Below are positions 36,623-47,847 of a stretch of 64,000 bases of DNA, in pieces. The DNA comes from Bryopsis sp. KO-2023 (taxonomy: Eukaryota; Chlorophyta; Ulvophyceae; Bryopsidales; Bryopsidaceae). The position numbers and the translations under genes were made by a program. Numbering within the stretch: position 1 is the stretch's first letter; each line of letters starts with the position of its first letter. The notes under the pieces are model-generated. The model was not told where the DNA came from and searched no databases. It saw only the letters and a program-made list of their open reading frames with translations. The DNA lies in contig BSYQ01000010.1 in the NCBI GenBank assembly GCA_030272585.1, forward strand, positions 3,720,001 to 3,784,000, given 5' to 3'.

Positions 36623-38251
36623 TCATTGTTCGTATTGGCGATGGTATATTTCCAGAGGAGTGTCCCATAAATCTGGCCTCAATGAATTTCCTATTGTATT
36701 TTGCTTGCTCCAATGCATGCTTGAGTTTACAATCTGCAACAAACCACACATTACACTACAACAATTGATTCTTCCTGCTCAAAGGAAATCTCCCGGTTCA
36801 AGGGAAAAAATCCCTCCTTTACTATAAAAATGAAAAGAGTTGAAAAATTTGCGAAATCAGCTTTTTCGCAATGATTTTTCATTCTTGCTGCTATGATTAC
36901 TTATTTCTGCCGGCAAATTTTTTTCCCCATCTTGAACAAACCTGGATGAAGTCGGGGCGAACCAGCTTGGCACGATCAAGGAGGGTTCCATCTCTATTTT
37001 CCAAACGGATATAAATGCCCTCAATGGGCTCATTCTCTGCGTAAGCCGACCTCTCATGCAGCATCAACTGAAATACCTCATCCAGCGATTGAAAGGCACG
37101 CTCAGTTACACACCTTACACTGTATATCGACGTCTCCTTGAGCAATTCATCCCTCATCGATCTGGTCCGCAACCCACAAAGAAAATAATCTCAAGCCAAT
37201 GAGCTGAAAAAAGGGCCCCTAGTGAAGGTTACTTTGCATCGTGCAGCTGGGTTTTGTTTTCCAGCTCCCCACCTTGATAAAAAGCACTTTCTGGTCTTGT
37301 CATAAATATCGAAGGCAAGAAACCAATCAGGAAGCTGGTCGTAGGTAACGGTATGTCGGGCGCATAGCCATTCTCCATAAAGAATCCGATCTTGACCTGC
37401 CACACCACCAAATTATGCATGTGAATGGTGAATGCAGATTGGAGCACGGTCAGAAAAATTTGACTGTTAGATTTTGAATGTTGTATTTTTAATGTAGTGA
37501 TGAGACCACACTGCTGGGGATAACAGGCTTCGAAACAGTCAGACATTCTTACAGAACTGCTGTGGTCCTGGTCTGACTAAGTGCTGCTCAACATCGCTGA
37601 GCCACAGGTGATGGAACATTACCTAAGACATCGAATAAACTTGCTCTGTGTTTTTTTATCCAGCCGTCAAGCTTCGCATACTGAGCTTCGCTAACGCTCG
37701 TGACCCAATGTCCTCGCTTCTGAGCGCGCAGGTTCCAATTTTCATCGAAAGATAGGCCCAGGTTGGAGCCATCCACTTTCTCCTCTGCACACACAACAAA
37801 CGAAGAATTCCTTGGACGGTCAGCGACATTGGAACACTGCTTAGTTGAAATTTGGAGCCATCCTGCAACACGCTTGCGTTGGTTGGGCTACAGTTGAAAC
37901 GTTTGGCTGCGCGCCAGCTTTGTATGCATGTGCGTGTGCATGTAGTGCATGCATCCAAATGTGTATCCATGGGTGCTATGCATGTTTTGCCACAAAACGG
38001 CCCGAAGTTGCGCGCGTTTCAGATACGGAACACGCGACCAGGTTGCATTAAACAGAGGTTTTGGTCACAGCACTTCCACTTGTCTGCATGAGTATTCTGT
38101 AGCATCATCAAAGGCGTCTCATACCACATATCACTCTGGATTGGATCATGTGCTGGGCGATCCCACGGTCGAGCACTAAATCGTCTCTCGTGGCTGCGCC
38201 GGTATCGATAAGGTGGTGGGTACGAGGAAATTTTACAGGCACAGACGCCAT
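36623..38251 (-). CDS. Small RNA ligase (covalent nucleotidyltransferase)
   Basis: A 247-residue RNA ligase-domain protein, five exons: 38251-38125, 37784-37623, 37396-37273, 37161-36942, 36733-36623. It would join RNA ends through a lysyl-AMP intermediate. It starts with KFPRTHHLIDTGAATRDD, the conserved N-terminal block. Nucleotidyltransferase motifs follow in order: motif I EEKVDGSN (adenylated Lys about 45), LYGEW and a FDIYD strand (motifs III/IIIa), IEGIYIR (motif IV) and RAKLVRPDF (motif V), then the usual HWSKQ tail. No additional domain, so it resembles stand-alone Rnl2-like ligases of bacteria, phages and some protists rather than the large plant tRNA ligase. All catalytic motifs are intact. 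It shares a 328 bp divergent 5' region with the mTERF gene. Confidence 0.85.
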
Positions 38252-38579
38252 TGTCGATCAATTCAACAATCAGCGGAACTTTTTTCTTTGCCTCGATCTG
38301 CGCTATTGAACGAAGAAAAGGAGTTGAACACGAAGGGAAGCGGCGTTTTTGGACAAGTCGAGATCGAGGAGATTGGAAAAGGCAGTCGGGTACCATCACG
38401 ACAGCTTCTGAGTGGCACGCCCACACCTCCAATTCATCACTTTTCTCGCAGGAGAGTGAGAAAGTGTGACCTTTTGAAGGCTTATTTGATTATTCCGTGC
38501 CTGGATCATCTTCCTATTTTTGGGATGGTCATATTCATATTGCACAATATGAACAACAGGCTGTGAATGACATCCAACC
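38252..38579. promoter_or_regulatory. Shared 5' region of RNA ligase and mTERF genes
   Basis: 328 bp between two divergent start codons. No TATA box recognised; the shared promoter role is inferred from spacing. Confidence 0.45.
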
Positions 38580-40433
38580 ATGAAGCTAGCGTTGCTCGGT
38601 GAGATGCAAGCCATTCGAACTATCAAATTCCACGTGGATGTTTTTTCTATGCCAGACCTCATAAGTTGACGCCCCCAGTTAGAACAATTTTCTCTAGAAT
38701 ATATCAAGGTGCAAGGCCTGATCGCTGCATGGAAAATTCGCTGTTTTTGAGTGGAGTGCAACTGGTGGTTGGTGGCCACAGTGTATTTTCATCGCAACAT
38801 GACAAATATCTGTGTTAATTTTCCTTTTGATCATTTGTTTTTCCTGAATTCATCATGTGAAGGACGACATTTGCGAACAACCCCAGCTTTGGTGCATTTG
38901 AGTGGATTGCCCGATCCCTCCTACAGCAATCATGGCTTTACGGCATATCATGACCCAGCCTCTCAAAACCTCTCCCCAAGCACACCACTCCTGCCTTGCT
39001 ATTCCATTCAAGGTCCACCGCCACCACCACCACCTCAAACAAGGTCTATACACAGCTTTTCTTCGGAAAGCAGCCTTTGTGGGGATGATACGGAGCCCCC
39101 CCTGCCACAACACATAGTTGCTGGTTTGTTCGATCTTGGGATCCCTTCAGATGTGATCAAAGACATGCAGGCCAACCCTTACCTGGCATCTTCTCTGACC
39201 AAGAGGTTTTCTCAGTTCGAGCAATTCTGTGGATGGGTCAGGAAATGGGGGGTGAGGGATGGTGGAGATGTGGGGGGAATGGTCGTGATGAGGCCATTGC
39301 TTTTGAAAGCCAGTTTGCGGGGTATGGAAGATACGGTGAATTGGTATCGAAGAGAATTGAGCATCCCTGACGAAGAGGTGAGCCATATGGTGTTGAAGAA
39401 TTGGTTTTCCTCAGTTTTCCACTGGAAGCTATCACATGTCAATATGGGGAGCTGGGATGGTGCATGTGGGGTTGCGGGGCTTTCGTCTTAAAAAACGCAA
39501 TGCTTTGCATAGGTTGGGAGAATCGCTGTGGAAAACCCTGCCCTGTTAACGTTTTCTCCAATGGAGTTGAGGGATATTTTCCGCTGTTTCGAAAATGTGG
39601 GCTTTGCCAGGAAACATTTTCGTAGATTTCTGTTGGATCACCCCGCTCTGATCACACCGAACATTGAAGGGAGGCTGGAAAATATCGTCGATTGGTTGAC
39701 TGGGACGCTTCGCCTGAAAATCCCGAAGATAAAAAAGGTACTGGACAGGGCTCCCAATGTTTTGGAAAAATCTAACGAAGATCTGAATGCTTATCGAGAC
39801 TACCTCGAACAGCATTTAGAAATGAAGGCCGTGAAAATCAACAGCATGGTTCGCATGAACCCACGATGGCTGGGATTGGATCTGGAGCGAGCAATCGTCC
39901 CCAAAACTCGATACTTGCATTACGAATTCGGTCTGTCTCACAAAGAGGTGGGCAGAATAGTGGGCATGCAACCCGGGCTGATGGTCAGGCCCCTGCAGAA
40001 CATGAAAACCGCCAGAGAGTTTCTGTTGAGCATTGGAATGAGCCCCGATGATCTGAAATTCGTGATCAGCCGAGTCCCCAGCGCGTTCTTCATACATGCG
40101 GAGCGAACTTTGATGCCTCTTGTGAAATTCATCCTGGAAGTGATGGACAGGTCCCCTAGAGAAATCGTGGAATTCCCATACAGTTTGACTTACCCGGTGG
40201 ATATGTACATGGTGAGGGTGGGATTCCTGGGGCTCTACGCTCAGAAGAAGGTGGTTTTAAAACAGATGACCAAGCCCCCGGATCATATTTTTGCAGAGGT
40301 GGTCACGACGTCCAAAAGAACAAAATATCAGCAGTTCAAGAGCAATTGGATCATCCCGAAGGAGTGGCTGCAATATGTTTGCGTAGGTGGGAAAGATGAT
40401 GATTTCGAGGACATGGAGAACCAAGAAGAATAG
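38580..40433 (+). CDS. mTERF-family organelle protein
   Basis: Mitochondrial transcription termination factor family, helical-repeat nucleic-acid-binding proteins acting on organelle transcripts or DNA. Exons 38580-38598 (only 19 nt), 38863-39377 and 39513-40433; 484 residues. The 19-nt first exon supplies MKLALL and joins in phase 1 to GRHLRTTPALVHLSG, together giving a basic, acid-free targeting sequence. A Pro-rich, low-complexity stretch follows, then about nine mTERF helical repeats with the typical pattern (LxxxxxxPxxL): DHPALITPN, DRAPNVLEKS, RMNPRWLGLD, GMQPGLMVRP, SRVPSAFFIH, EFPYSLTYP. The acidic C terminus (DDDFEDMENQEE) is typical of the family. Plastid versus mitochondrial location cannot be told. 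Confidence 0.87.
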
Positions 40434-40928
40434 CATAGGATTTCAGATGTGGCAAAAGGGATCTACTTGCCTCGCTCAGTATGTTTCAGAGAATGATGTT
40501 GTTTTCATACGAAAGGGTTTTGTCATAACCGCCTTTTTTAAACCTGGCCAGCGAGCTTGGGTTCTAGTTTGTAGATATGCAATGAGCTGCATGTCTGTCT
40601 AGGGAAATGTAGATGATGGTATTGCCAAGAAATACGTCCTTTCACTTGAGCATCAGAGATAAATCATCAACTTACACTCGGTAGTGCAACCCATCCAATC
40701 TTCAAATCCCGAATCGCAGGATATCCCCCCTTTTCTTTTTTTCAACCAACTAAATCAGAAAATCCTGAAACTTTTCAAACTCTTTTTTCAAACCAAACCC
40801 CATCAATCCCCCATTTCAACAAAGAATCCTGCAATACTGTTGAGAAGTCTCATTCTTTTGATGTAGTTGCTCCCTCTCCTCCTTTTTTGATCCATACCCA
40901 ACCTCAAACCACAACAAGCAGCAGAACG
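40434..40928. other. Convergent intergenic region
   Basis: 495 bp between the mTERF stop (+) and the DUF1350 gene stop (-). T/C-rich on the plus strand from 40680. No coding. Confidence 0.6.
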
Positions 40929-43321
40929 CTATGATGGATTGGTCGAATCCCTCACGTCCCCTGCCTGCAAGACTCTGGGGCCTTTGGCCACCACACCCCC
41001 CACCCCCATCCAAACGGCGATTTCATCAGCCAGGATTGTCGTTTTCGATTTTGTCTCGTCCTTATCATCTTTGAACAGAGATGCCATTCCCGACACCCCT
41101 TCGGAAACCCTTCGAAGTTGGTCGGATGGATTGCTTTGACCAGCTTCGTTGGCCATATCTGAAAGACGGCCTGCAAATAAGAAAATGAAAAACAGGCTTT
41201 TGACAGGAGTTGACGAAATTGATACCTGGAAAACACTTCAAAATTATTTTTTTATTTTTTCCTTCGATTTTTTTTTTTCGGGGGAAATGATTCAACGGAT
41301 TGATCTCAGCATCAAAACGCAAGAAACTCAGCTCGACAGCAAAGCATCCCAACGGTTCCTACACTATTGAGGTAAAGGCTTTTGATCGATCTGCCTGGAC
41401 TCACTGAAAAACTCTCCTCCTCTCGTGAACGCTTGGTTGGCAGCTTGGTTGAATTCTGGGGGAAGATCCACCAAGTTCTTTTGCATGGGCCTCATGTGAT
41501 CTCCGGGCAGCGTCCTGACGGTCATATCCAGAATGCTGGCAATGCCAGAAACTTGCAACATCGATGCCAGCCCATCGCTTTCATCCAAAGTATCGTCCGT
41601 AAACTTCATCAACAAATTCCTCGGCACTCCTGAAAGATGGCGAACAGAATTTAGCCAGTGTGCAGCCATTAGGTTGTTTTCAGTTCTCATTAAAAACAAC
41701 CAAAAAAATCAAACTTCTATTAAAAAAAACCCAGAAAATTTGTGGAAGCAGAGTGGGGCTGTCTTTTCTTCCCCTCACCATAGTATGAGCGAATTCTTTC
41801 CCTGGTGTCTTCCGGAGAGGGAGTGAATTCTTGCCTGCCTTGAGAAACGTCCATGTATATGGGTGCGAACTGTTCCAGGATGGGGGCCACCTGTCTGACG
41901 ACCGAAGGGCTCATTCCTTTGAGAGCCTCTTGCAGCATTTCAGCGGTGGGTCGAAACGGCGAAGTCGACAGTTGAGACATGATTGGAGCAAGAATCGAAA
42001 TCGACGGAGTCACTTGTGCCAGAAACGGCACTACCTGATGTGGAGCAAAGCTGCATATTAAAAAACACACACCAATATCCCCCCCCCCCCCAAAAAAAAA
42101 CCATAATAAAATAATTCCCAAGCAAAAAACCATCGTTGCAATTTTTGACCAATGTCTTCGCATTCTCCTGATTTTTCATTTTTTTTAAATCAGAAAAAGG
42201 CTCGGCTTTTGACCTACCTCAGTTGCAGGTTTGTTGTTGAAGGACAACAGGATATTGCCTGCCCTCTGAATAGCATATCGAGAACTGATCAACAGATGAA
42301 TGAGGGAGCCCAGGGAATGCCCGACTCCATACACGGGGGTGCCTTCGGCATAAGGCCCCAACGCTCTAATCGCACTGTCAAATTTAAACTGAGCCTCATC
42401 GGCAGTCCGCAAATGATCGAAAGTAGTGTTGAATGGGGTGGCCACCACCTGAAGGACGGCTGCCGGTGAATTTTTTGCATTAAAAATTAACCTTCCTGGC
42501 AAGGAAAATCAAGGAGTAAAGCTTCTTTCACAACTATGCCTCAAAAAAGAGCCCAACGATCTACCGAAACAAAAACGACAGTTCAAAAGGGGTCTAAAAA
42601 CATGGCTGGATTGTTTTGTTAAAAAAACAAACAGCTGTTTTGTTTTTATTTGTGGCCGTTTAACCCACCAGGATTTCTCTATCAGCCAAGGCCTCAAGGA
42701 AGCCCCTGTATGCCAGCTGAGGGGCAGCACCGATGAAAGCACCTCCAAGGAAATGCACCACTGCCTCTGGGGGGTTTCCGGAGGATGGCCTCAGCACCCA
42801 GCAGCCTTCGATTTCTTCCCAATCTCCTTGGGGCGGTTCATTGTTGAAAACTGCATCCTGCAACAGAAACCCAGTTCATGACTTTTGGGGAAAAAGGCAC
42901 TCCGCTAGGACGATTCAAGAGGAACACCGAGTTCAAATAAGAAAGGACCGATCCATCATGAAAGAATAAAAGAAAAAAAATCCAAAAATGAAACATCCCA
43001 GTTGAAAGAAACAATTGCATAACATCTATATATATACACTCATGGGTTCCTCACTTGAATAACTTTTTGCAGTCCCAGCAAGGACTCTGGGTTTTGTCGG
43101 GAATCGGGTTTGGAGCCTTCCCCCCATGTGCCGCTGTCAGTCGCAGCTCTCAATGGCCGTATGAAGCCAACACGATCTGTCAGAGTTCCCGTTTTAAGAA
43201 ATCAAGAGAAGAAGTAACACAAAGAAAAGCCAAGTTTGCCTGGAGCTGAAACCGAGCATCCAGGGGTGAGGATTTTTCTAGTATTGGAGGGTTTGCAGAG
43301 TTTACGCATGGTAGGGTCCAT
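40929..43321 (-). CDS. DUF1350 alpha/beta-hydrolase-like plastid protein
   Basis: DUF1350 family, alpha/beta-hydrolase fold, present in cyanobacteria and plant plastids, enzymatic role unknown. Exons 43321-43240, 43176-43055, 42857-42669, 42448-42218, 42034-41779, 41629-41405, 41158-40929; 444 residues. The N terminus (MDPTMRKLCKPSNTRKIL) looks like a transit peptide. Domain motifs in order: WVLRP, AVVHFLGGAFIGAAPQLAYR, FDHLRTADEAQFKFD, the nucleophile elbow GVGHSLGS (Ser about 176), NILLSFNNKPATE, and a late PGDHMRPMQ holding the probable catalytic His. The Ser and His are present, so catalysis is possible. The end of exon 1 is ambiguous: a GC donor (CCAG|GCAAAC) or a GT 19 bases later both keep phase 1. 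Confidence 0.86.
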
Positions 43322-43799
43322 TATTCCAATTGGAGAAGTATTACAATGATAAAACCCTTTGGTTGAGCGAATGTTCTTGGTCGGTGTAAAATCTTTGGGT
43401 TTGGGTTTTCCCCCTCTGGGGATTCGACCCAAATCTCACCATGCAAGCACCTCCACCGGAGCGACCGCGGGGTCGCTTTGGCGAGGGAAACGGAGGGAGC
43501 TCCGCTACGTTGAATCTGCCCCTGTCGCATTCTTCCAAAATGCTGAATCCTGCCAAGTCGACGGGGTGATTTCGGTTTTGTGCAGGGGGTGGGACAGGTT
43601 GGTGGTTCCGCGATGACAGACTGGGGCCCAGCATTCCATTCCACGGCAATTTTTCCAAAATGGACAGTGGCTGTTCACAAAGACGTCAAAACGGAGGACG
43701 TCATTGGTGTTGCTCGCAGTCTGACGGTTGCTTCTTCGCGTAGCTCTGGTGGCGAACCACTGATTTACGCGCGCGAAACAGCTTGCAAAGCTTTGGCTC
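43322..43799. promoter_or_regulatory. Divergent 5' region (DUF1350 gene / small membrane protein)
   Basis: 478 bp between divergent start codons, balanced to GC-rich. It carries chance open frames on both strands (43321-43658 minus, 43580-43966 plus) that lack recognisable features. The promoter role is positional inference. Confidence 0.4.
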
Positions 43800-44012
43800 A
43801 TGTGGGTGGCCGTTGGTGCGATTCTTGTGGGAGCCGTGGTGCTGGCCGTCGCGGACGCGTACCTCTTTTCAGAAGACAAGGGGAACGGGGTCCAGTCCAA
43901 GTTCTTCCCACACCAGCTGAAAGACATCGCCAAGAGCGGACAAGGCCCAGACAAATCCAAGGTTAAGATTCTGGACGCCGCGGAAAAGCTCGCGCGAAAG
44001 TGGAAAAAGTGA
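43800..44012 (+). CDS. Small one-helix membrane protein, 70 aa
   Basis: Single-exon frame starting with ATG at 43800. The N terminus is a clean hydrophobic helix (residues 2-21, VAVGAILVGAVVLAVA), then ADAYLFSEDK and a basic amphipathic tail ending ARKWKK. Amino-acid composition and helix quality argue for a real protein. Its family is not recognised. The stop is only 50 bp before the ATG of the LRR-hydrolase gene on the same strand, so it may be the first cistron of a two-cistron transcript, an upstream ORF, or a separate gene with an overlapping promoter. Confidence 0.55.
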   Translation: MWVAVGAILVGAVVLAVADAYLFSEDKGNGVQSKFFPHQLKDIAKSGQGPDKSKVKILDAAEKLARKWKK

Positions 44013-44062
44013 TTGGATAAAGATTTGCGCGTCCGAGGGCGGAGGAAAGACGCACGAGAAAA

Positions 44063-45793
44063 ATGTTGGAATCGAGGTGCCAAACCCGGGGCTGGGGAAT
44101 TCGTGCCTTGCACGCTGAACGACAATTCGTCCCCAGGAATCTATCCAAACGTCTCGCTAGGGGAAGGGGATTCGCTTCAAAAGGGGCTGGTAAGGGTTTA
44201 AGGCCCCTTGTGGTGGCCAGTGCAAAACTGGACAAGTCGCTGTCCATCAAAATTGGCCTGGCAAAGAGTCTGGATAGGCTGGACTTGAGCAATTGCGGCC
44301 TGACCAAAATTCCGGAAGAGGTTTTTGAACTGGAAGACTTGAGGGATCTATCCCTGACAGGGAATTCCATCACTCATTTGCCAGAAGGCATAGGCAACTT
44401 AAAATCCCTGGAAAGGTTTGTCATAGCCGGAAATCTGCTCCAGGAACTGCCCAAGTCCCTTGGAAATTTGAAAGCCCTGGAGGGGTTTTGGTGCCACGGA
44501 AATTTGATTAAGAATTTGCCCGAGTCTTTCGGTGAATTGAGTGCCTTGAAAAAGTGCTCTCTTTCTGGGAATAGAATTGAAAGCTTGCCGAATTCGATTG
44601 GAGGGTTGACTAATCTGGAGGTGCTGGAGGTTGCCGGAAATCGGTTGAAAGAAATCCCTGGGGAAATCAAAGGCCTGTCCAAATTGAAAAAATTAGTGTT
44701 GCATGGAAATGAAATCGAGGTCTTGCCGGCAGGCTTGGGTGATTGCTCCAGTTTGGAGGAATTGATGGTACAAGGAAATAGATTGAAAAGCATCGATTGT
44801 GGGGCCGTTTTGCCATCCAGGCTAAAGACGCTGAACGTTGCAGACAATGTGGTGGAAGAACTGGCCGGTGAGGTCCAGCATTTGGGGGGGTTAGAAAACG
44901 CAGTTCTGTATGGGAACAAACTGAAGGGTTTGCCGGAGGGGTTGCTTGGGCTTCCTTGTCTGAAAAATGTGTGGCTGGAGGGCAATCCGTTTTCGAAAGC
45001 AGCTGTGGGAAACATGATTGAATCCTCAGTGTGGGGACCTGCCCTGCGCAAGCTGGGGTTGGACGAGTCTCAAGTGGATGGCCTCGGCGGAACTGGATTG
45101 AACAACAGCAATGGGAAATCTTCGACCGTTCAATTGAGCGAGCTGCGCAGTTCTGGGCCAGGGTATTTCAAGCTGGTGAAACGAGGGGCGAAAGTCTTGG
45201 TGGTGGCGTTCGGTAGCGCTCCTGGGGAAACGAATTGGTCAGGGCTGTTGGGGCGAGTCCAAAAGGGCAAAAACCCAGAGGATGAAGTCGCATTTGACAC
45301 ATTGTATGTGGTGGATCCAGCCAGGGAGTGGTTTGGAGGGGGCGACGAGAGTTTCAACAATTACAGGGCGGCCATCGAATCCACCGCTAAAAGCTACGAC
45401 ACGTGCGTTATGATTGGGGAATCGATGGGGGCTTCGGCAGCCCTGATGCTTGCTCAATATGCGACCTCGGTGCTAGCTTTTTGCCCTCAAGTGAACCTGG
45501 AGAAATCCTCCATCCGACCGAGTAGCGGCAAAGAATCCTGGGAAGCTGTCCGGACGAGGGTTCTGGATGGGGTGGCCAAATCAAATGCGGAGGTGACAGT
45601 TTTTAGTGGGAATTGGGACCATGATATCGGCCAAGTCCAGCAGCTGGATCAGTCAAAAATCAAGTGGAAAGTTTTCGGGGTGGACTCCCATCGACTGGCA
45701 ATGTATCTGGATATGAACCAGAAATTGGTCCCGGTGGTTCGAGCTGCGATGGGGTTCCCAACTGGGGAAGTCAGGCTTTCGAATTTGTTCTGA
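44063..45793 (+). CDS. Leucine-rich-repeat / alpha-beta-hydrolase fusion
   Basis: 576-residue intronless frame. Residues 1-50 are basic and acid-poor (likely transit peptide). About 60-310 hold ten to eleven LRRs of the plant intracellular/Ras-group type (LxxLxLSxNxIxxLPxxIGxLxxL), for example LDRLDLSNCGLTKIP and LKKLVLHGNEIEVLP. About 365-576 form an alpha/beta-hydrolase-like domain: strand VLVVAFGS, a CVMIGESMGAS nucleophile elbow (Ser about 454), FSGNWDHDIG with candidate Asp, and VDSHRLAMY with the candidate catalytic His (about 544). LRRs presumably select a partner or substrate; the hydrolase substrate is unknown. It is one of the few single-exon genes in the window. Confidence 0.85.
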   Translation: MLESRCQTRGWGIRALHAERQFVPRNLSKRLARGRGFASKGAGKGLRPLVVASAKLDKSLSIKIGLAKSLDRLDLSNCGLTKIPEEVFELEDLRDLSLTGNSITHLPEGIGNLKSLERFVIAGNLLQELPKSLGNLKALEGFWCHGNLIKNLPESFGELSALKKCSLSGNRIESLPNSIGGLTNLEVLEVAGNRLKEIPGEIKGLSKLKKLVLHGNEIEVLPAGLGDCSSLEELMVQGNRLKSIDCGAVLPSRLKTLNVADNVVEELAGEVQHLGGLENAVLYGNKLKGLPEGLLGLPCLKNVWLEGNPFSKAAVGNMIESSVWGPALRKLGLDESQVDGLGGTGLNNSNGKSSTVQLSELRSSGPGYFKLVKRGAKVLVVAFGSAPGETNWSGLLGRVQKGKNPEDEVAFDTLYVVDPAREWFGGGDESFNNYRAAIESTAKSYDTCVMIGESMGASAALMLAQYATSVLAFCPQVNLEKSSIRPSSGKESWEAVRTRVLDGVAKSNAEVTVFSGNWDHDIGQVQQLDQSKIKWKVFGVDSHRLAMYLDMNQKLVPVVRAAMGFPTGEVRLSNLF

Positions 45794-47847
45794 GATTCTT
45801 AGGAGGGATTTTGTCCTTCGAGGGGGAAGTTTTGAAGGACATATTTTTGTGTGTGTGTCGGTGCATTTTTGGGAACATTTGTTTGGTTTCTTCTTTGGGG
45901 TGTGTGTGGAGGGGGGGAGGGCGATTTCAGTTTTGGGGGTTGTACAAAATACATAACTTGGGTTGGTTTTTTCTGGAATGGATTTTCCTGGCAGAGCTGT
46001 TCAAATTTTGAATTCAAAAAAGCCCAGTCCCATGCACAATCTCATCACCAATTCGTTATCTTTCCATTATCTGTATCAAAAAATCAACTCAAATTGCTCC
46101 AATCGAATAGAATTCAAATCGGGAATTCTTCCTCAAGTCCCCTCCCTCCATTTTTTTTTTTGTTTAAAGCAGAGGAGAGGAGGGAGGATTTGGATTTTGG
46201 GAGGAGTAACACAGCAATCTCATAGCAAATTACTTTGTTGTTGGGGAACGCGGAGCTGGGGTCCGAGTGAAATACGATACAGGTCGATTGGACTAAAAAC
46301 ATCTGAATTTCCTGAAATAAGCTTTCATAAACATCCAGACACACCGGTGCTGTTGAAAAATTGCCAAAAATATGGTGCCACATACATTTGTTTTTTCCCC
46401 CTTTTCCTTCAGAAATGAATGCTCTGGGTTTCTGCACCCTTTTTTGATTTCCCATTATGTCCTCTTCACAAAAAAAAAGGAAAAAAAAAAAAGGATCGGT
46501 CAACAAAAACACTTCGAAAGAGCCGCACACAAAACAATATCAATGCTAGAATGAACCCCATGTCCCTACCAAAAAAAAAAATGCTCTCATCCTTTTTCTT
46601 CTTTTCTTTTTTTCTTTTCCCTTCGCACTAAATGGTGAGTGCCAAAGCACCAATTGGAAAAAAGGGGCTCTTTTTTTTTGGAAAGGGGGGAGAGGGGGGG
46701 GAAAGAGGGAGGGGGGTCATCTCCACCAACCCGGGGTCATCTCCACCAACCCCCCTCGAAAAAAAAAAAAAAAACTTTTCAAAAGAGGAAAAAACCTCGA
46801 ACAAAAATATGGTGCGTTCCTTTTTCTTGTTTTTTGGGGTGAATGGTTTGCATTTTTTTTATCCCCACTAATGCCCAGTTAACATTCCTGTCCCTCCACA
46901 GCAACCATCACCACCAAAAAGAAAATAGGATCCGTCAAATTCTCTAGCTAAGCACCCACCCATCCACCTTCCCAACCCCCCAAAAAAGGCAAAAACAACA
47001 AAAAAAAAATGCCGAATACGTTCCAAGAGATCCCAAACAACATGCATAATAAGTAAATAATAATAAAAACCCACGGTGTCGCTGCAAGTCACAAAATGCC
47101 AACAGCCCCGACTTTCTACAATCCTCCCCTTTTCCATTTTCCCCCCATTTAACTGAAAAAAAAAACAAAAAAAAAGGGTAAGAAAACCCAGTTCCGACGG
47201 AAACACCACTGCTCATCTCCCTTCTTGGTTAAAATCCAGAGGACCATGATTCACAGCTCCACCACGCTTTCCCCCAGGCAAGCTGGCGGAAAACGGAGGG
47301 ATGCCCTGGAATGCATCCCACATCGGACGATCTGTGGAGCGAATCCTTCCGGAAAAAAACCCTCTTTTTCTTTCCTTTCCATTTTCTTTTTTTTCCCCTT
47401 TTCCTTCCTTTTGCATGGGAAACTTCTGTGTGATGTGACCTGAACATCATTTCGTTCGTATGTGGATTTCCGGTGGTAGCTTTGCCCTTGCTCGGGAAAC
47501 ACACACTCTCTTAACAAACACGTGAAGTCCTTTTTTTTTCTTTCCCTTTTTTGTTCACCTCAGTGCAGTCGTGGTGGTGGTGGTGGTGGAACCCTGGAAG
47601 ACACACGCAAAATCCATCACCCCATATTTCCAGTCAATGATGAATATAGTAGAGAAACGAAATGCACCGAAGCATGCAAATTTTCTTAGAGAAGGAGGAT
47701 AAAAAACCACCTTCCTCGCTTTTAGGAAAAAAGAAAAATCAAACGGATCACACTCTCTCTTCTTTTTTTTTTTAATTTTATTTTCTTTTCCAACGAACTT
47801 AAAAACAGGACCACACAAAAAAAACACATAGTACCAATCAAACCACA
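45794..47847. other. Convergent intergenic region, homopolymer-rich
   Basis: 2 kb between two 3' ends. Contains runs of A, G and T, a perfect 20-bp tandem duplication at 46713-46752 and no convincing frame. The right part (47550-47850) may hold more 3' exon or UTR of the response-regulator gene. Confidence 0.6.
46713..46752 (+). repeat. Perfect 20-bp tandem duplication
   Basis: GGGGTCATCTCCACCAACCC repeated twice without spacer. Confidence 0.9.

Noticed and set aside
37850..38000. Alternating TGCATG/CATGTG sequence in the RNA ligase intron
   Set aside because: Short degenerate purine-pyrimidine alternation, no clear repeat unit; ordinary intron sequence.
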